From Saccharopolyspora aridisoli (GTDB taxonomy: Bacteria; Actinomycetota; Actinomycetes; Mycobacteriales; Pseudonocardiaceae), in assembly GCF_004348445.1 (NCBI RefSeq), contig NZ_SMKV01000047.1, positions 1 through 36,696 of the forward strand: a stretch of DNA of 36,696 bases, written 5' to 3'. Below, piece by piece: positions 9,089-19,696 of the stretch; the first letter of the stretch is position 1, and every line of letters begins with the position of its first letter. The position numbers and the translations under genes are program-made. The notes below the pieces were generated by a model that was given only the letters and a program-made list of their open reading frames with translations, ran no database searches and was not told the origin of the DNA.

Positions 9089-10345
9089 TCACTTCTCCTC
9101 GGTGGCCGGCGCAGCGCCCCCACCGGCATTATCCGCATCGGTCGAGGCGCTGTCGTCCTCCTCGCGACCCGGGGTGCGCAGGTTCCACTTCGCGATGACG
9201 AACCGGAACACCGCGTAGTAGATGACCGCGTAGCCCAGGCCGATCGGGATCAGCCAGATCGAGCCCTGGGAGATGCCGAAGTTGAGCAGGTAGTCGATCG
9301 CACCGGCGGAGAACCCGAAGCCGGAGTGGATGTCCAGCGCGTTGACCAGCGCCAGCGAGGTGCCGGTCAGCACCGCGTGGATCAGCAGCAGCGGCCACGC
9401 GACGAAGATGAACGAGAACTCCAGCGGCTCGGTGACACCGGTCAGGAACGAGGTCAGCGCGACCGAGATCATCACACCGCCGACGACCTTGCGCTGCTCG
9501 GGCTTGGCCGACTGCCAGATCGCCAGCGCCGCCGCGGGCAGCGCGAACATGAAGATCGGGAAGAAGCCGGTCATGAACGTCCCGGCGGTGGGGTCGCCCG
9601 CGAAGAAGCGCGCGATGTCGCCCTTCTCGCCGTTGTAGTCGCCGAAGAGGAACCAGACCACGTTGTTCGGGATGTGGTGCAGACCGAAGGGCAGCAGAAG
9701 CCGGTTGATCAGGCCGTAGAGCCCGCCGCCGAGGACCGCCTGCTGGGTGACCACGTCCGAGAAGGCGGTGAGCACGGCGTCGAAGAGCGGGAACAGCAGA
9801 CCCATGATCACGCCGATGACCAGCATCGCCACCGCGGTCACGATCGGCACGAACCGCCGGCCGCCGAAGAAGCCCAGGTAGTCCGGCAGCTTGATGCGGT
9901 GGTAGCGCTGCCACAGCCAGGCCGCCACCAGACCGGCGACGATGCCGCCGAGCACGCCGTAGGGGCTCTTGTTGAACGAGGTGCCTTCCTCGGTGCCGGC
10001 GATCTGGGTCAGCACGCCGTGCAGCACCAGGTAGCCGACCGCGCCGGACAGGGCGGTCGAGCCGTCGGCCTTCTTGGCGAAGCCGATCGCCACACCGATG
10101 GCGAACAGCAGCGGCAGGTTGTCGAACAGCGCGCCACCGGCAGCGCCGATGACACCGGCGACGGTCTGCAACCAGGTGAGGGAGGCTCCGAGACCTTCCG
10201 CGCCGAGCAGGTCGTCCTGGCCGAGCCGTTGCAACAGCGCAGCGGCGGGCAGCACCGCGATCGGCAGCATCAGGCTGCGGCCGATGCGCTGCAGTTGCGC
10301 GAGTCCTCTGCTGCTCCCCTTCGCCTTGGCGGCGGTGGAACTCAT
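9089..10345 (-). CDS. PTS EIIC permease, probably N-acetylglucosamine-specific (NagE2-like)
   Basis: Glucose-superfamily PTS permease domain, 418 residues, with about ten membrane segments and no fused EIIA or EIIB domain. The segments LLPFGLHHIPNN and ARFFAGDPTAGTFMTGFFP resemble GlcNAc permeases (NagE) more than PtsG. The TEPLEFSF motif of the EIIC family is present. The hydrophilic acidic C-terminus ends in GGAAPATEEK. Separate genes for EIIB and EIIA lie divergently at 11460 and 11693, as in Streptomyces, where GlcNAc EIIC and EIIB are separate proteins. The neighbouring DasR-like regulator supports GlcNAc as substrate; specificity is inferred. Confidence 0.88.
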   Translation of the reverse strand: MSSTAAKAKGSSRGLAQLQRIGRSLMLPIAVLPAAALLQRLGQDDLLGAEGLGASLTWLQTVAGVIGAAGGALFDNLPLLFAIGVAIGFAKKADGSTALSGAVGYLVLHGVLTQIAGTEEGTSFNKSPYGVLGGIVAGLVAAWLWQRYHRIKLPDYLGFFGGRRFVPIVTAVAMLVIGVIMGLLFPLFDAVLTAFSDVVTQQAVLGGGLYGLINRLLLPFGLHHIPNNVVWFLFGDYNGEKGDIARFFAGDPTAGTFMTGFFPIFMFALPAAALAIWQSAKPEQRKVVGGVMISVALTSFLTGVTEPLEFSFIFVAWPLLLIHAVLTGTSLALVNALDIHSGFGFSAGAIDYLLNFGISQGSIWLIPIGLGYAVIYYAVFRFVIAKWNLRTPGREEDDSASTDADNAGGGAAPATEEK

Positions 10346-10433
10346 CGGATACCTCCTGCTTGGTTCACCGGGGTCGGGCGATCATTGCGAACGATTTCGG
10401 TGGTGCGCTGGTTCGTCGTGTCCGGTTCTCGCC

Positions 10434-11201
10434 TCACGGCTCGCCCGGTTCGCGGTCGAGCTGCATGGTCACCTGGTACCGGTCACCGCGGTACCAGGAC
10501 GTCATGTCCTCCACCGGCCGTCCTCGCGCGGTGGAGACCCGGCGGAACACCAGCAGCGAGCTCCCGGGTCGGATTCCGAGCAGGCGTGCTGTTTCGGCGT
10601 CGGCGTCGTCGGCCAGCACGGTCTGCGTGCCCGACTCCAGCTGGAGCCGGTACCGCCGGGACAGCAGCGTGTACAGCGAAGCGGTGAGGTCCTGGTCGAG
10701 CAGGTCGGGGACTGAGTCCGGGTGGTACCAGCCGCGTTCGACGGCCATCGGCATCCCGTCGGCCTTGCGCAGCCGGAACAGCCAGAACGCGGTCTGCTGC
10801 GGTGCCAGGGCGAGCGCGTGCGCGGTGGCCGGGGGCGGGACGGCCTCGGCGGCGTCGAGCAGCACCGTCTCGGGGTGCATGCCGCGGCGGCGCATGTCCT
10901 CGGTGAACGAGGCCAGGTGCACCTGCCAGTCGATGCGCGGACGCGTGGTGAAGGTGCCCCTGCCGCGCACCCGGACCAGCAGACCTTCGGTGACCAGCTG
11001 GCCGATCGCCTCGCGCACCGTTAGTCGGGAGACCCCGTAGCGCAGCGCCAGTTCGCGCTCCGACGGCACCGCGGCGCCGTGCGGGAGCTCGTCGCTGGCC
11101 AGCTCGCGCAGGATCTCCCGCAGTTGCACGTGTTTCGGCATCGGCCCGTCGGGCAGGCCGCGAGAGGGCGAGTGCTGGAGGGAACTCGTTCCTTCTCCCA
11201 T
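10434..11201 (-). CDS. dasR: GntR/HutC-family regulator, DasR-like
   Basis: A 255-residue regulator with an N-terminal winged helix (about residues 20-85: VPSERELALRYGVSRLTVREAIGQL) and a C-terminal UTRA ligand-binding domain. Size and sequence match DasR, which represses GlcNAc-uptake genes and is released by phosphorylated aminosugars. The start ATG at 11201 follows a strong minus-strand GGAGG; the longer in-frame extension to 11363 is unlikely. It heads the operon with the EIIC and ptsH genes. A DasR-type operator lies at 11306-11321, between it and the divergent EIIB/EIIA genes, suggesting autoregulation and control of both arms. Confidence 0.85.
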   Translation of the reverse strand: MGEGTSSLQHSPSRGLPDGPMPKHVQLREILRELASDELPHGAAVPSERELALRYGVSRLTVREAIGQLVTEGLLVRVRGRGTFTTRPRIDWQVHLASFTEDMRRRGMHPETVLLDAAEAVPPPATAHALALAPQQTAFWLFRLRKADGMPMAVERGWYHPDSVPDLLDQDLTASLYTLLSRRYRLQLESGTQTVLADDADAETARLLGIRPGSSLLVFRRVSTARGRPVEDMTSWYRGDRYQVTMQLDREPGEP

Positions 11202-11305
11202 GCCGCCTCCTGTCGTGCCACCCTGTCGTGAGCTCGCTGTCGCGAACTCGCTGTCGCGAACTCGCCGCCGGTTCGGATGAGAACCGTGACCGGCCGTTGG
11301 TACTG

Positions 11306-11321
11306 TCCGGTCTAAACCAGT
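11306..11321. promoter_or_regulatory. DasR responsive element (dre) candidate
   Basis: The 16 bases TCCGGTCTAAACCAGT match the Streptomyces dre consensus A(G/C)TGGTCTAGACCA(G/C)T at 13 positions, including the core GGTCTA-ACCA. The site lies 105 bases upstream of dasR and 139 bases upstream of the EIIB gene, in their shared divergent promoter region. Confidence 0.75.
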
Positions 11322-11459
11322 TGGTTGCGAAGAATGCGCCGTCATGCGATCAGGTGTCAACAAGGCTCTGCTTTCGTTGCCGCATCGACATCACGTGGCG
11401 CAAGATCGTCGCGCCGCGGTCCGCTGGCCGCGGCGGCGAGAGCACGAAGGGAGCACGTG

Positions 11460-11696
11460 GTGGCTCAGGACAAGGCCGAGGCGATCCTGTCCGCGCTGGG
11501 CGGCGGGGACAACATCGTCGAGATCGAGCCGTGCATCACGCGGCTGCGCTGCGAGGTCGAGGACGGCTCGAAGATCGACGAGGCGGGCCTCAAGGCCGCG
11601 GGCGCGCACGGCGTGATGGTGCAGGGCACGGTCGTCCAGGTCGTGGTCGGACCGGAGGCGGACACGCTGGCCGGCGACATCGAGGACCTGATGTGA
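11460..11696 (+). CDS. PTS EIIB component, glucose/GlcNAc family (NagF-like)
   Basis: A stand-alone EIIB protein of 78 residues. The phosphorylated Cys25 lies in the family motif CITRLR. It takes phosphate from EIIA and passes it to the sugar during transport through EIIC. GTG 11460 is preferred over GTG 11457 because GAAGGGAG at 11446-11453 is then 6 bases away. The stop overlaps the EIIA start (GTGA at 11693-11696), so the two are coupled. Regulation is probably by DasR through the upstream site. Confidence 0.9.
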   Translation: MAQDKAEAILSALGGGDNIVEIEPCITRLRCEVEDGSKIDEAGLKAAGAHGVMVQGTVVQVVVGPEADTLAGDIEDLM

Positions 11697-12148
11697 GCAC
11701 CGAGGTCGGCAGTCCGGTAGCGGGTCTGACCACGTCGCTCAGCGACGTGCCGGACCCGGTGTTCTCGCAGGCCATGGTGGGTCCTGGCGTTGCGGTGAAG
11801 CCCTCCGGCGGCGAGGGCGACGCAGTCGCCCCGGTCGCGGGACAGGTCGTGACGCTGCACCCGCACGCGTTCGTCATCGCGGCGTCCTCGGGCGGCGCGG
11901 TGCTGGTGCACCTGGGCATCGACACGGTCAAGCTCAAGGGTGAGGGCTTCACGCTGCACGTCAGCACGGGCGAGGCGGTCGAGGCCGGGCAGAAGATCAT
12001 CACCTGGAACCCGACGGAGGTCGAGTCCCAGGGCTACTCCTCGATCTGCCCGGTGGTGGCCCTGGACGCTCCGGCGGAGTCCCTGGCGGACCTCCGCGAG
12101 GACACCCAGGTCCTCCCGGGAGACGCGCTGTTCAACCTCGAGGGGTGA
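11693..12148 (+). CDS. crr: PTS EIIA component, glucose type (Crr-like)
   Basis: Soluble EIIA-Glc fold protein, 151 residues. The active-site His73 lies in LVHLGIDTVKL, and the partner His58 lies in HPHAF. It relays phosphate from HPr to the EIIB protein encoded just upstream. In Streptomyces crr pairs with ptsI, but here it pairs with the EIIB gene and ptsI is absent from the window. A strong hairpin terminator follows the stop. Confidence 0.92.
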   Translation: MSTEVGSPVAGLTTSLSDVPDPVFSQAMVGPGVAVKPSGGEGDAVAPVAGQVVTLHPHAFVIAASSGGAVLVHLGIDTVKLKGEGFTLHVSTGEAVEAGQKIITWNPTEVESQGYSSICPVVALDAPAESLADLREDTQVLPGDALFNLEG

Positions 12149-12160
12149 GGCAGCGGGGAG

Positions 12161-12208
12161 GTCCTGGTCCGAACTGACCGGGCGACCCCGGGCGGTTCGG
12201 GCCAGGAC
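12161..12208 (+). terminator. Terminator of the EIIB-EIIA transcript
   Basis: The left arm 12161-12176 pairs with 12193-12208 over 16 positions, including two G-T wobbles. After one mismatch, 12178-12182 pairs with 12187-12191 around a four-base loop. The hairpin begins 12 bases after the EIIA stop. There is no T-run, which is usual for actinobacterial terminators. Confidence 0.8.
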
Positions 12209-12296
12209 TGACCACGCCCTCGGCTGGGTGCCGACACGCGACCCCTCGCGCCGTTCGTCCGCCGCGCGGTGCGGGAGTCCCGGTACCGTCGCCGGG

Positions 12297-12878
12297 ATGA
12301 GCGCGTTGATCGTGGCCGGAGCCCTCGCCGGATGGGCGGGACGCCACCTGCTGAGCCGACTCCGACGGGGCACCGCCGTCCCGCCCGGCTGGTGCGAGGC
12401 GGGGGTGTCGCTGGCGTGGGCGCTGGTGGCCCTCCGCCAGCCGCCGGGGTGGTGGCTGCCGATCCCGCTCGCCCTGGGCTGGCTCGCGGTCGTCCTCAGC
12501 GCCTGCGACCTGCGGGTCCACCGGCTGCCCGACGCCCTGACGCTGCCCGCCTACCCCGTCGCCGCCGCGCTCCTGACCGTCGTCGCGGCGCACCGGCCGG
12601 GCGTCGCGCTCGGCTCGGTGTCCGGGCTCGTCCTGTTCGGTGGGACGTACCTGGTGGTCAGGCTCATATCACCGATCGCGATGGGTGCGGGGGACGTCAA
12701 GCTCGCCGGGGTCCTGGGCGCGGTGGTGGGTGCCGCGTCGGTCACCGCCGTCGCCTGGGTCGTCGCAGCCGCTGCCGCGTTCACCCTGGTCGGCGCCCTG
12801 TGGAAGGGTGCGGGGGCGGTCGCGCACGGTCCGGCCGTGCTGGTTCCGTCCTGGCTGGTGACGCTGAGCTGGCCGTGA
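12297..12878 (+). CDS. A24 family prepilin peptidase (small type)
   Basis: A 193-residue polytopic membrane protein with the peptidase core of type IV prepilin peptidases. The two catalytic aspartates are visible as Asp71 in the CDLRVHRLPD motif and Asp133 in GAGDVKL. The N-terminal methylase-like region of PilD is missing, as is usual for the actinobacterial and TadV-like members. A small A24 peptidase gene near aroE/aroC is conserved in mycobacteria and relatives. No prepilin or Tad genes are in the window, so the substrate is unknown. ATG 12297 has no clear Shine-Dalgarno. Confidence 0.85.
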   Translation: MSALIVAGALAGWAGRHLLSRLRRGTAVPPGWCEAGVSLAWALVALRQPPGWWLPIPLALGWLAVVLSACDLRVHRLPDALTLPAYPVAAALLTVVAAHRPGVALGSVSGLVLFGGTYLVVRLISPIAMGAGDVKLAGVLGAVVGAASVTAVAWVVAAAAAFTLVGALWKGAGAVAHGPAVLVPSWLVTLSWP

Positions 12879-12926
12879 CCCACCCGGGCGGGTTCCTCCT
12901 GGGCAGAGCGTGGCAGGATCTGTGGT

Positions 12927-14131
12927 GTGTTGCGCTGGATGACCGCTGGAGAATCGCACGGCCCCGCCCTCGTCGCGGTGCTGGAAGGCATGGTGGCCGG
13001 GGTCGAGGTGACCTCGACCGAGATCGCGACCCAGCTGGAGCGCCGCAAGCTCGGCTTCGGGCGCAGCCCGCGGATGAACTTCGAGGCGGACGAACTCGAG
13101 ATCATCGGCGGCGTCCGGCACGGCCGCACCCAGGGCGGTCCGATCGCGGTGCGCATCGGCAACACCGAGTGGCCCAAGTGGGAACAGGTCATGGCCGCCG
13201 ACCCGGTCGACGAGGACGTGCTGGCCAACCTGGCCCGCAACGAGCCGCTGACCCGCCCGCGTCCCGGCCACGCCGACATCGCGGGCATGCAGAAGTACGG
13301 CTTCGACGAGGCCCGCCCGGTCCTGGAGCGCGCCAGCGCCCGCGAGACCGCGGCGCGCGTGGCCGTCGGGACCGTTGCCCGGCAGTTCCTGCGCCAGCTG
13401 TTCGGCGTGGAGATCGTCAGCCACGTGGTCAGCCTCGGTGGCGTGGACGCCACCGGCGAGGTGCTGCCCGGCCCCGACGACCTGGCGGCGATCGACGAGA
13501 ACCCCGTGCGCGCCTTCGGTGACACCGCCACCGAGCGGATGATGGCCGAGGTCGACGCCGCGAAGAAGGACGGCGACACCCTCGGTGGCGTCGTCGAGGT
13601 CATCGCCTACGGCCTGCCCCCGGGCATCGGCTCGCACGTGCACTGGGATCGCAAGCTCGACGCCCGCCTGGCCGGTGCGCTGATGAGCATCCAGGCGATC
13701 AAGGGCGTGGAGATCGGCGAGGGCTTCGCCAACGCCCACCGCCGGGGCAGCGCCGCGCACGACGAGATCTACCCCGACCAGGGCGTCAACTGGGTCCGCC
13801 GGGACAGCAACCGCGCCGGCGGCCTCGAAGGTGGCATCACCAACGGCGAGCCGCTGATCGTGCGCGCCGCCAAGAAGCCCATCTCCAGCCTGCCGCGCGC
13901 GCTGGCCACTGTGGACATGGTCACCGGTGAGCCCGCGCAGGCGATGCACCAGCGCTCCGACATCACCGCTGTGCCGCGCGCCGCGGTGGTCGCCGAGACG
14001 ATGGTGGCGCTGGTGCTGGCCGAGGCGGCGCTGGAGAAGTTCGGTGGCGACTCGCTGCCGGAGACCCGCCGCAACGTCGAGGGCTACCTCGCCTCGCTGC
14101 GCGAGCGCGCGGAGAAGCGGCAGGTGCGGTG

Positions 14132-14132
<1 letters not shown>
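12927..14132 (+). CDS. aroC: Chorismate synthase
   Basis: FMN-dependent enzyme that converts 5-enolpyruvylshikimate-3-phosphate to chorismate. The 401 residues begin with [14 protein letters not shown] and contain the signature RPGHAD near residue 112, HVVSLGG, and the final signature [22 protein letters not shown] 12927 is preceded by AGGA. The stop overlaps the aroK start (TGATG at 14130-14134). First gene of an aroC-aroK-aroB-aroQ run. Confidence 0.96.
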
Positions 14133-16308
<2,176 letters not shown>

Positions 16309-16309
<1 letters not shown>

Positions 16310-17757
16310 TGCGCGGCCGGCTGCCGTTGTGCCTGGTCGCGGTCGCGCTGCTCGCGGGCTGCACGCAGGTCGACGGCAGGCCGGTGACGCAGGTGGTGCA
16401 GCGGCAGCGGCCGGTTCCGGTGCCGCAGCCGGTGGAGCTGCGGGTCGCCGCCGAGCGCGGGAGCCCCGGTGTGGTGGCGGCGGGCGGGTTGCCCGCGCCC
16501 TACAACTACGGGCCGTCGGTGCTGTCCGAGGGCGGCCGGTACCGGGCGTGGTGGTGCAGTCAGCTGCCGGGAGTGGGGCCTGCGGGCGACGACGTCCTGC
16601 ACGCCTCGGCGGCTTCACCGGACGGTCCGTTCGCCGAAGGCGCGTCGTCGGCGGTGCCCGTCTTCGCCGGTGAGCCGGGGCGTTTCGACGGGATGCACAC
16701 CTGCGATCCGTCGGTGCTGCACGTGGGCGACCGCTACTACCTCTACTACACGGGCGCGGCGGGCGATCACGCGCACGGCAACGCCATCGGGGTCGCGACC
16801 AGCGCGGACGGCATGGCGTGGACCCGTGGTGCCGCGCCGGTCGTGACCGCGGCGGGCGAGGTCCCGCGCGGCAACGTCTACGGCGCTGGGCAGCCCTCGG
16901 CGGTGTTCCTGGACGGCTGGTTCTACCTGCTGTTCACCGACACCACGGCCCAGGGCGCGGGCTGGAACGGTGCCGGGCAGTTCGTGCTGCGGTCGCGAGA
17001 TCCGTTGTTCGGCGAGGACGTCCAGGCGCTGACCGAGCGCGGTTTCCGGCCTGCCGGTGGCGAGCGCGGCCGGTCGGTCGTCGACGCGTTCAGCGCGGAC
17101 TGGGCCTACTCGCCGACGCTGGACGCCTTCGCCATCGCGCACCAGACCACGGGCGGAACCCAGATCACCTTCTGGGACCGGGAATTCACCCGCCACCCCT
17201 ACGCGCCGGTGACGATCCCCGGTCCGTGGCAGGAAGGTCCGGGACTGGTCCGCGACGGCGAGGGTTGGATTCGACCCTCCACAGCGGATCCGTGCGATGC
17301 GGTGCCGGTCGACGTCCTGCGCGCCACCGCGCTCGCACCGGCTCCCACCGACATCCGGCACTTCGGCATCGACATCGCCGACGCCGACGGCTGCGGCACC
17401 GCTCCGAGGGCGGCCCGTGCGCTGGACGGCTTCGCGGTTCCCTCACCGGTCCGCACGGTCGACCTCGTCCACGACGGCGCCAGGGTCCGGTTCGAGCGCC
17501 GCTCGGTGGCCGAGACGGTCGCGGTGGAGGTCCTCGACGACCGCCCGGATCCCGTGAACGCCCTACCGGTGATCGCCGACATCGCCTCCGGAGCTCCGGC
17601 CCTGCGCTCCCCGGCGGGCGAGGTCGGTCTCCTCGACACCAGCGGCGGCCTCTGGCGAGTCACCCCGGAAACCGCGCGAACCAACGCCTCGCCCATCATC
17701 GACGTCACCCAGGGGCAGTGGCGATCTCACCCCGCCCGAGGTGACCTCCGGCCCTGA
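16309..17757 (+). CDS. Lipoprotein with a predicted five-bladed beta-propeller (GH43/GH32-like fold)
   Basis: A 482-residue secreted lipoprotein. The signal peptide runs from MRGRLPL to a lipobox LLAGC with the lipidated Cys at about residue 18. The mature part has repeated aromatic motifs such as GRYRAWW, DRYYLYYTGAAGDHAHG, SADGMAWTRG and GWFYLLFTDTT, the pattern of five-bladed propeller glycosidases (GH43/GH32/GH62 clan) with Asp-containing blade starts. A C-terminal region of about 130 residues looks beta-rich and has no assignment. Catalytic residues could not be located with confidence, so hydrolase activity is unproven. GTG 16309 overlaps the aroQ stop by one base and follows GGGGGAG. 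It converges on the DUF4232 gene with only 5 bases between stops. Confidence 0.75.
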
Positions 17758-17762
17758 GCGGC

Positions 17763-18416
17763 TCAGGATGGTGTGCCCTGCTGGAGGGTCTTCACTACGA
17801 GCTGCTCGCCCGGGAGGTCGGGGTTGGCGCAGGCCGTCCCGCTCAGGGCAACGAACATCGAGTCGTACTCCTGGGGCGGGTAGATGCGCAGGCCGCGGGC
17901 TTCCTCCGGGTGGCAGGTGGCAGAGTCGTAGTTCTCCGCGCGCGTGGCCGCCAGCGGTGCCCACGCCTGTCCGCCGGGGTGCAGGGTGATGGCCGGGCCC
18001 TTGCTGCCCTCGCGGTTCGCTGGCCGGCCGATCTGGTGACCGTCGTCGCCGCCGACGTAGGACACCACGGCGAAGCCCTGGACCTCGCAGGTGCTGGTGC
18101 CGGAGTTGGTGAACCGCAGCGCGTGGTGCACGGTTCCCGCGCCCGCGTCGACGTACTCGACCGTCACGGCCAGGTCCCCCACCTCGCACAGCCGCGTCTC
18201 CGGTGCCGGGTCGGCCTCGGCCTTCGAGGTCACCGTCTCGGCCGGCGGCAGCTCGCCGGCCGGGGTGCTCCCGGTCGCCCCGGAGTGCGCCTGCGGCCCC
18301 GGGGAGGAGCCGCCGCCGACCGTGCTGGAAGAGGTCGCACCGTTCTCGTCGCAGGCGCTGAGACCGGCGGTGAGCAGTGCGGCGGTGACCACCAGGATGA
18401 TCTTCTCACGAGTCAT
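17763..18416 (-). CDS. DUF4232 domain-containing lipoprotein
   Basis: A 217-residue predicted lipoprotein. Its signal peptide ends in the lipobox LSAC (Cys about residue 22), followed by a Ser/Gly/Thr-rich linker and a beta-sandwich domain with paired cysteines (TRLCEVGDL, TSTCEVQGF, SATCHPEE, GTACANPD). This matches DUF4232 proteins, abundant exported actinobacterial proteins of unknown function. ATG 18416 is selected because GGAGG lies just upstream on the minus strand; the longer form from 18446 would not start at a clean signal peptide. Confidence 0.82.
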   Translation of the reverse strand: MTREKIILVVTAALLTAGLSACDENGATSSSTVGGGSSPGPQAHSGATGSTPAGELPPAETVTSKAEADPAPETRLCEVGDLAVTVEYVDAGAGTVHHALRFTNSGTSTCEVQGFAVVSYVGGDDGHQIGRPANREGSKGPAITLHPGGQAWAPLAATRAENYDSATCHPEEARGLRIYPPQEYDSMFVALSGTACANPDLPGEQLVVKTLQQGTPS

Positions 18417-18544
18417 GTCCTCCACCTCTCCGCGCCGATCACTCACTCGAGAAGACGCGCATCGGTCGTGGAGGTTGCTCGGACCCGTGAGCGGAGGCGA
18501 CCAGTCCCTGTTCGAAGGTGCGGCGGAGCCGCGGTGGACTCAGC

Positions 18545-18665
18545 TCGCACCGCCGCGGGTTCTTCAGCTTCGTGGCGAGTGCGCCGGGACGCCGTGTGCT
18601 GGCAAGCATGAGGAGCGGCGCGCGGAGACCACGGAGCAGCTCAAGTCCTGCCGTTGGCGCCGCCC
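18545..18665 (+). repeat. Dispersed intergenic repeat, copy R2
   Basis: The most complete copy of the repeat family. It lies in the gap between the starts of the DUF4232 gene and the stop of the GlxA-type regulator. It shares GCACCGCCGC, CGTGGCGAGTGCGCC, GACGCCGTG and GGAGACCACGGA with the minus-strand copy at 8579-8693, and its second half with 14648-14701. Confidence 0.7.
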
Positions 18666-18677
18666 CGGACAGCTCTC

Positions 18678-19643
18678 CTAGTCCTGGCGGAAGGTCCGCC
18701 GGTAGGCGGCCGGACCGATGCCCAGCCGGGCGCGCAGGTGCTTGCGCAGCGAGGTGGCGGTGCTGAGCCCGGAGGCGACCGCGACCTCCTCGATCGGCAG
18801 GTCGGTGTGCTCCAGCAGGTGCCGCGCGTGCTCGATGCGCTGTCCCAGCAGCCAGTCCAGCGGCGAGGTGCCGGTCTCCTCGCGGAACCGCCGGGTGAAG
18901 GTCCGCACGCTCATGCCCGCGTGCGCGGCGATCGCCTCCAGCGTCAGCGGTTCGGCGAGCCGGTGCAGCAGCCATTCGCGGGTCGGCGCGGTGCCGGTGG
19001 CGCCGGGGGAGGGCAGCGCTCGTTCGATGAACTGCGATTGCCCGCCGTCGCGCCAGGGCGGGACGACGTTGCGCCTCGCCGCCCGGTTGGCGATCTCGCT
19101 GCCGTGGTCGGCGCGGAGGACGTGCAGGCACAGGTCGATCCCGGCGGCCACCCCTGCGGAGGTCAGCAGGTCACCGTCGTCCACGAACAGCACGTCCGGA
19201 CGGAGCTCGACATGCGGGAACACCTCGCGGAACCGGTCGGCGTGCGCCCAGTGCGTGGTCGCCGGACGGCCGTCGAGCAGGCCCGCGGCGGCGAGCACGA
19301 ACGCGCCGGTGCAGATCGACATGATCCGGGTGCCCGCGGGCAGGTTCCGCAGGTAGTCGGTGACCTTGGGATCTTCGGTGAAGGTGTCGGTGTCGACGCC
19401 GGGGACGATGACCGTGTCCGGCTCGAGCAGTGCGTCGGTACCGCACTCGGGCAGGATCGTGAAACCCCTGTTCGTGGCCAGCGGTCCGCCGTCGATGCTG
19501 CACACGCGCACCTCGTAGAGCGGTCCGTCCGGTCCGGTGGCGCCCGCGAAGATCTGCGGCGGTATCGCCAGGTCGAACCCGACGACGGCCTCCACGCCGA
19601 GCACTGCGATCCGATGCGGCCTCATGGCCGAATCTTCCCACAT
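18678..19643 (-). CDS. GlxA family AraC-type transcriptional regulator
   Basis: A 321-residue regulator with an N-terminal DJ-1/PfpI (class I amidotransferase-like) domain containing the nucleophile-elbow-like SICTGAFVLAAAGLLDG and a C-terminal AraC double helix-turn-helix (residues about 225-318: TLEAIAAHAGMSVRTFTRRF). These proteins usually sense small metabolites. The start ATG 19643 is kept because GGAGGG lies 5 bases upstream on the minus strand; ATG 19625 has a weaker GGGAAGA. It is divergent from the MFS transporter, 53 bases away, its likely target. Confidence 0.88.
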   Translation of the reverse strand: MWEDSAMRPHRIAVLGVEAVVGFDLAIPPQIFAGATGPDGPLYEVRVCSIDGGPLATNRGFTILPECGTDALLEPDTVIVPGVDTDTFTEDPKVTDYLRNLPAGTRIMSICTGAFVLAAAGLLDGRPATTHWAHADRFREVFPHVELRPDVLFVDDGDLLTSAGVAAGIDLCLHVLRADHGSEIANRAARRNVVPPWRDGGQSQFIERALPSPGATGTAPTREWLLHRLAEPLTLEAIAAHAGMSVRTFTRRFREETGTSPLDWLLGQRIEHARHLLEHTDLPIEEVAVASGLSTATSLRKHLRARLGIGPAAYRRTFRQD

Positions 19644-19696
19644 CTTGTCCCTCCGGCCACTGGCTAGGCCTCCAGCACTCGATCACGCTGGTCACC

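Noticed and set aside
8624..10687. A 687-residue plus-strand frame across ptsH and the EIIC gene
   Set aside because: The minus-strand genes have clear active-site motifs and correct lengths; this frame is compositionally biased and unlike any protein.
12284..12289. TACCGT 7 bases before the prepilin peptidase ATG, as a leaderless promoter
   Set aside because: It is a poor match to the -10 consensus in very GC-rich sequence and has no -35; not enough to list.
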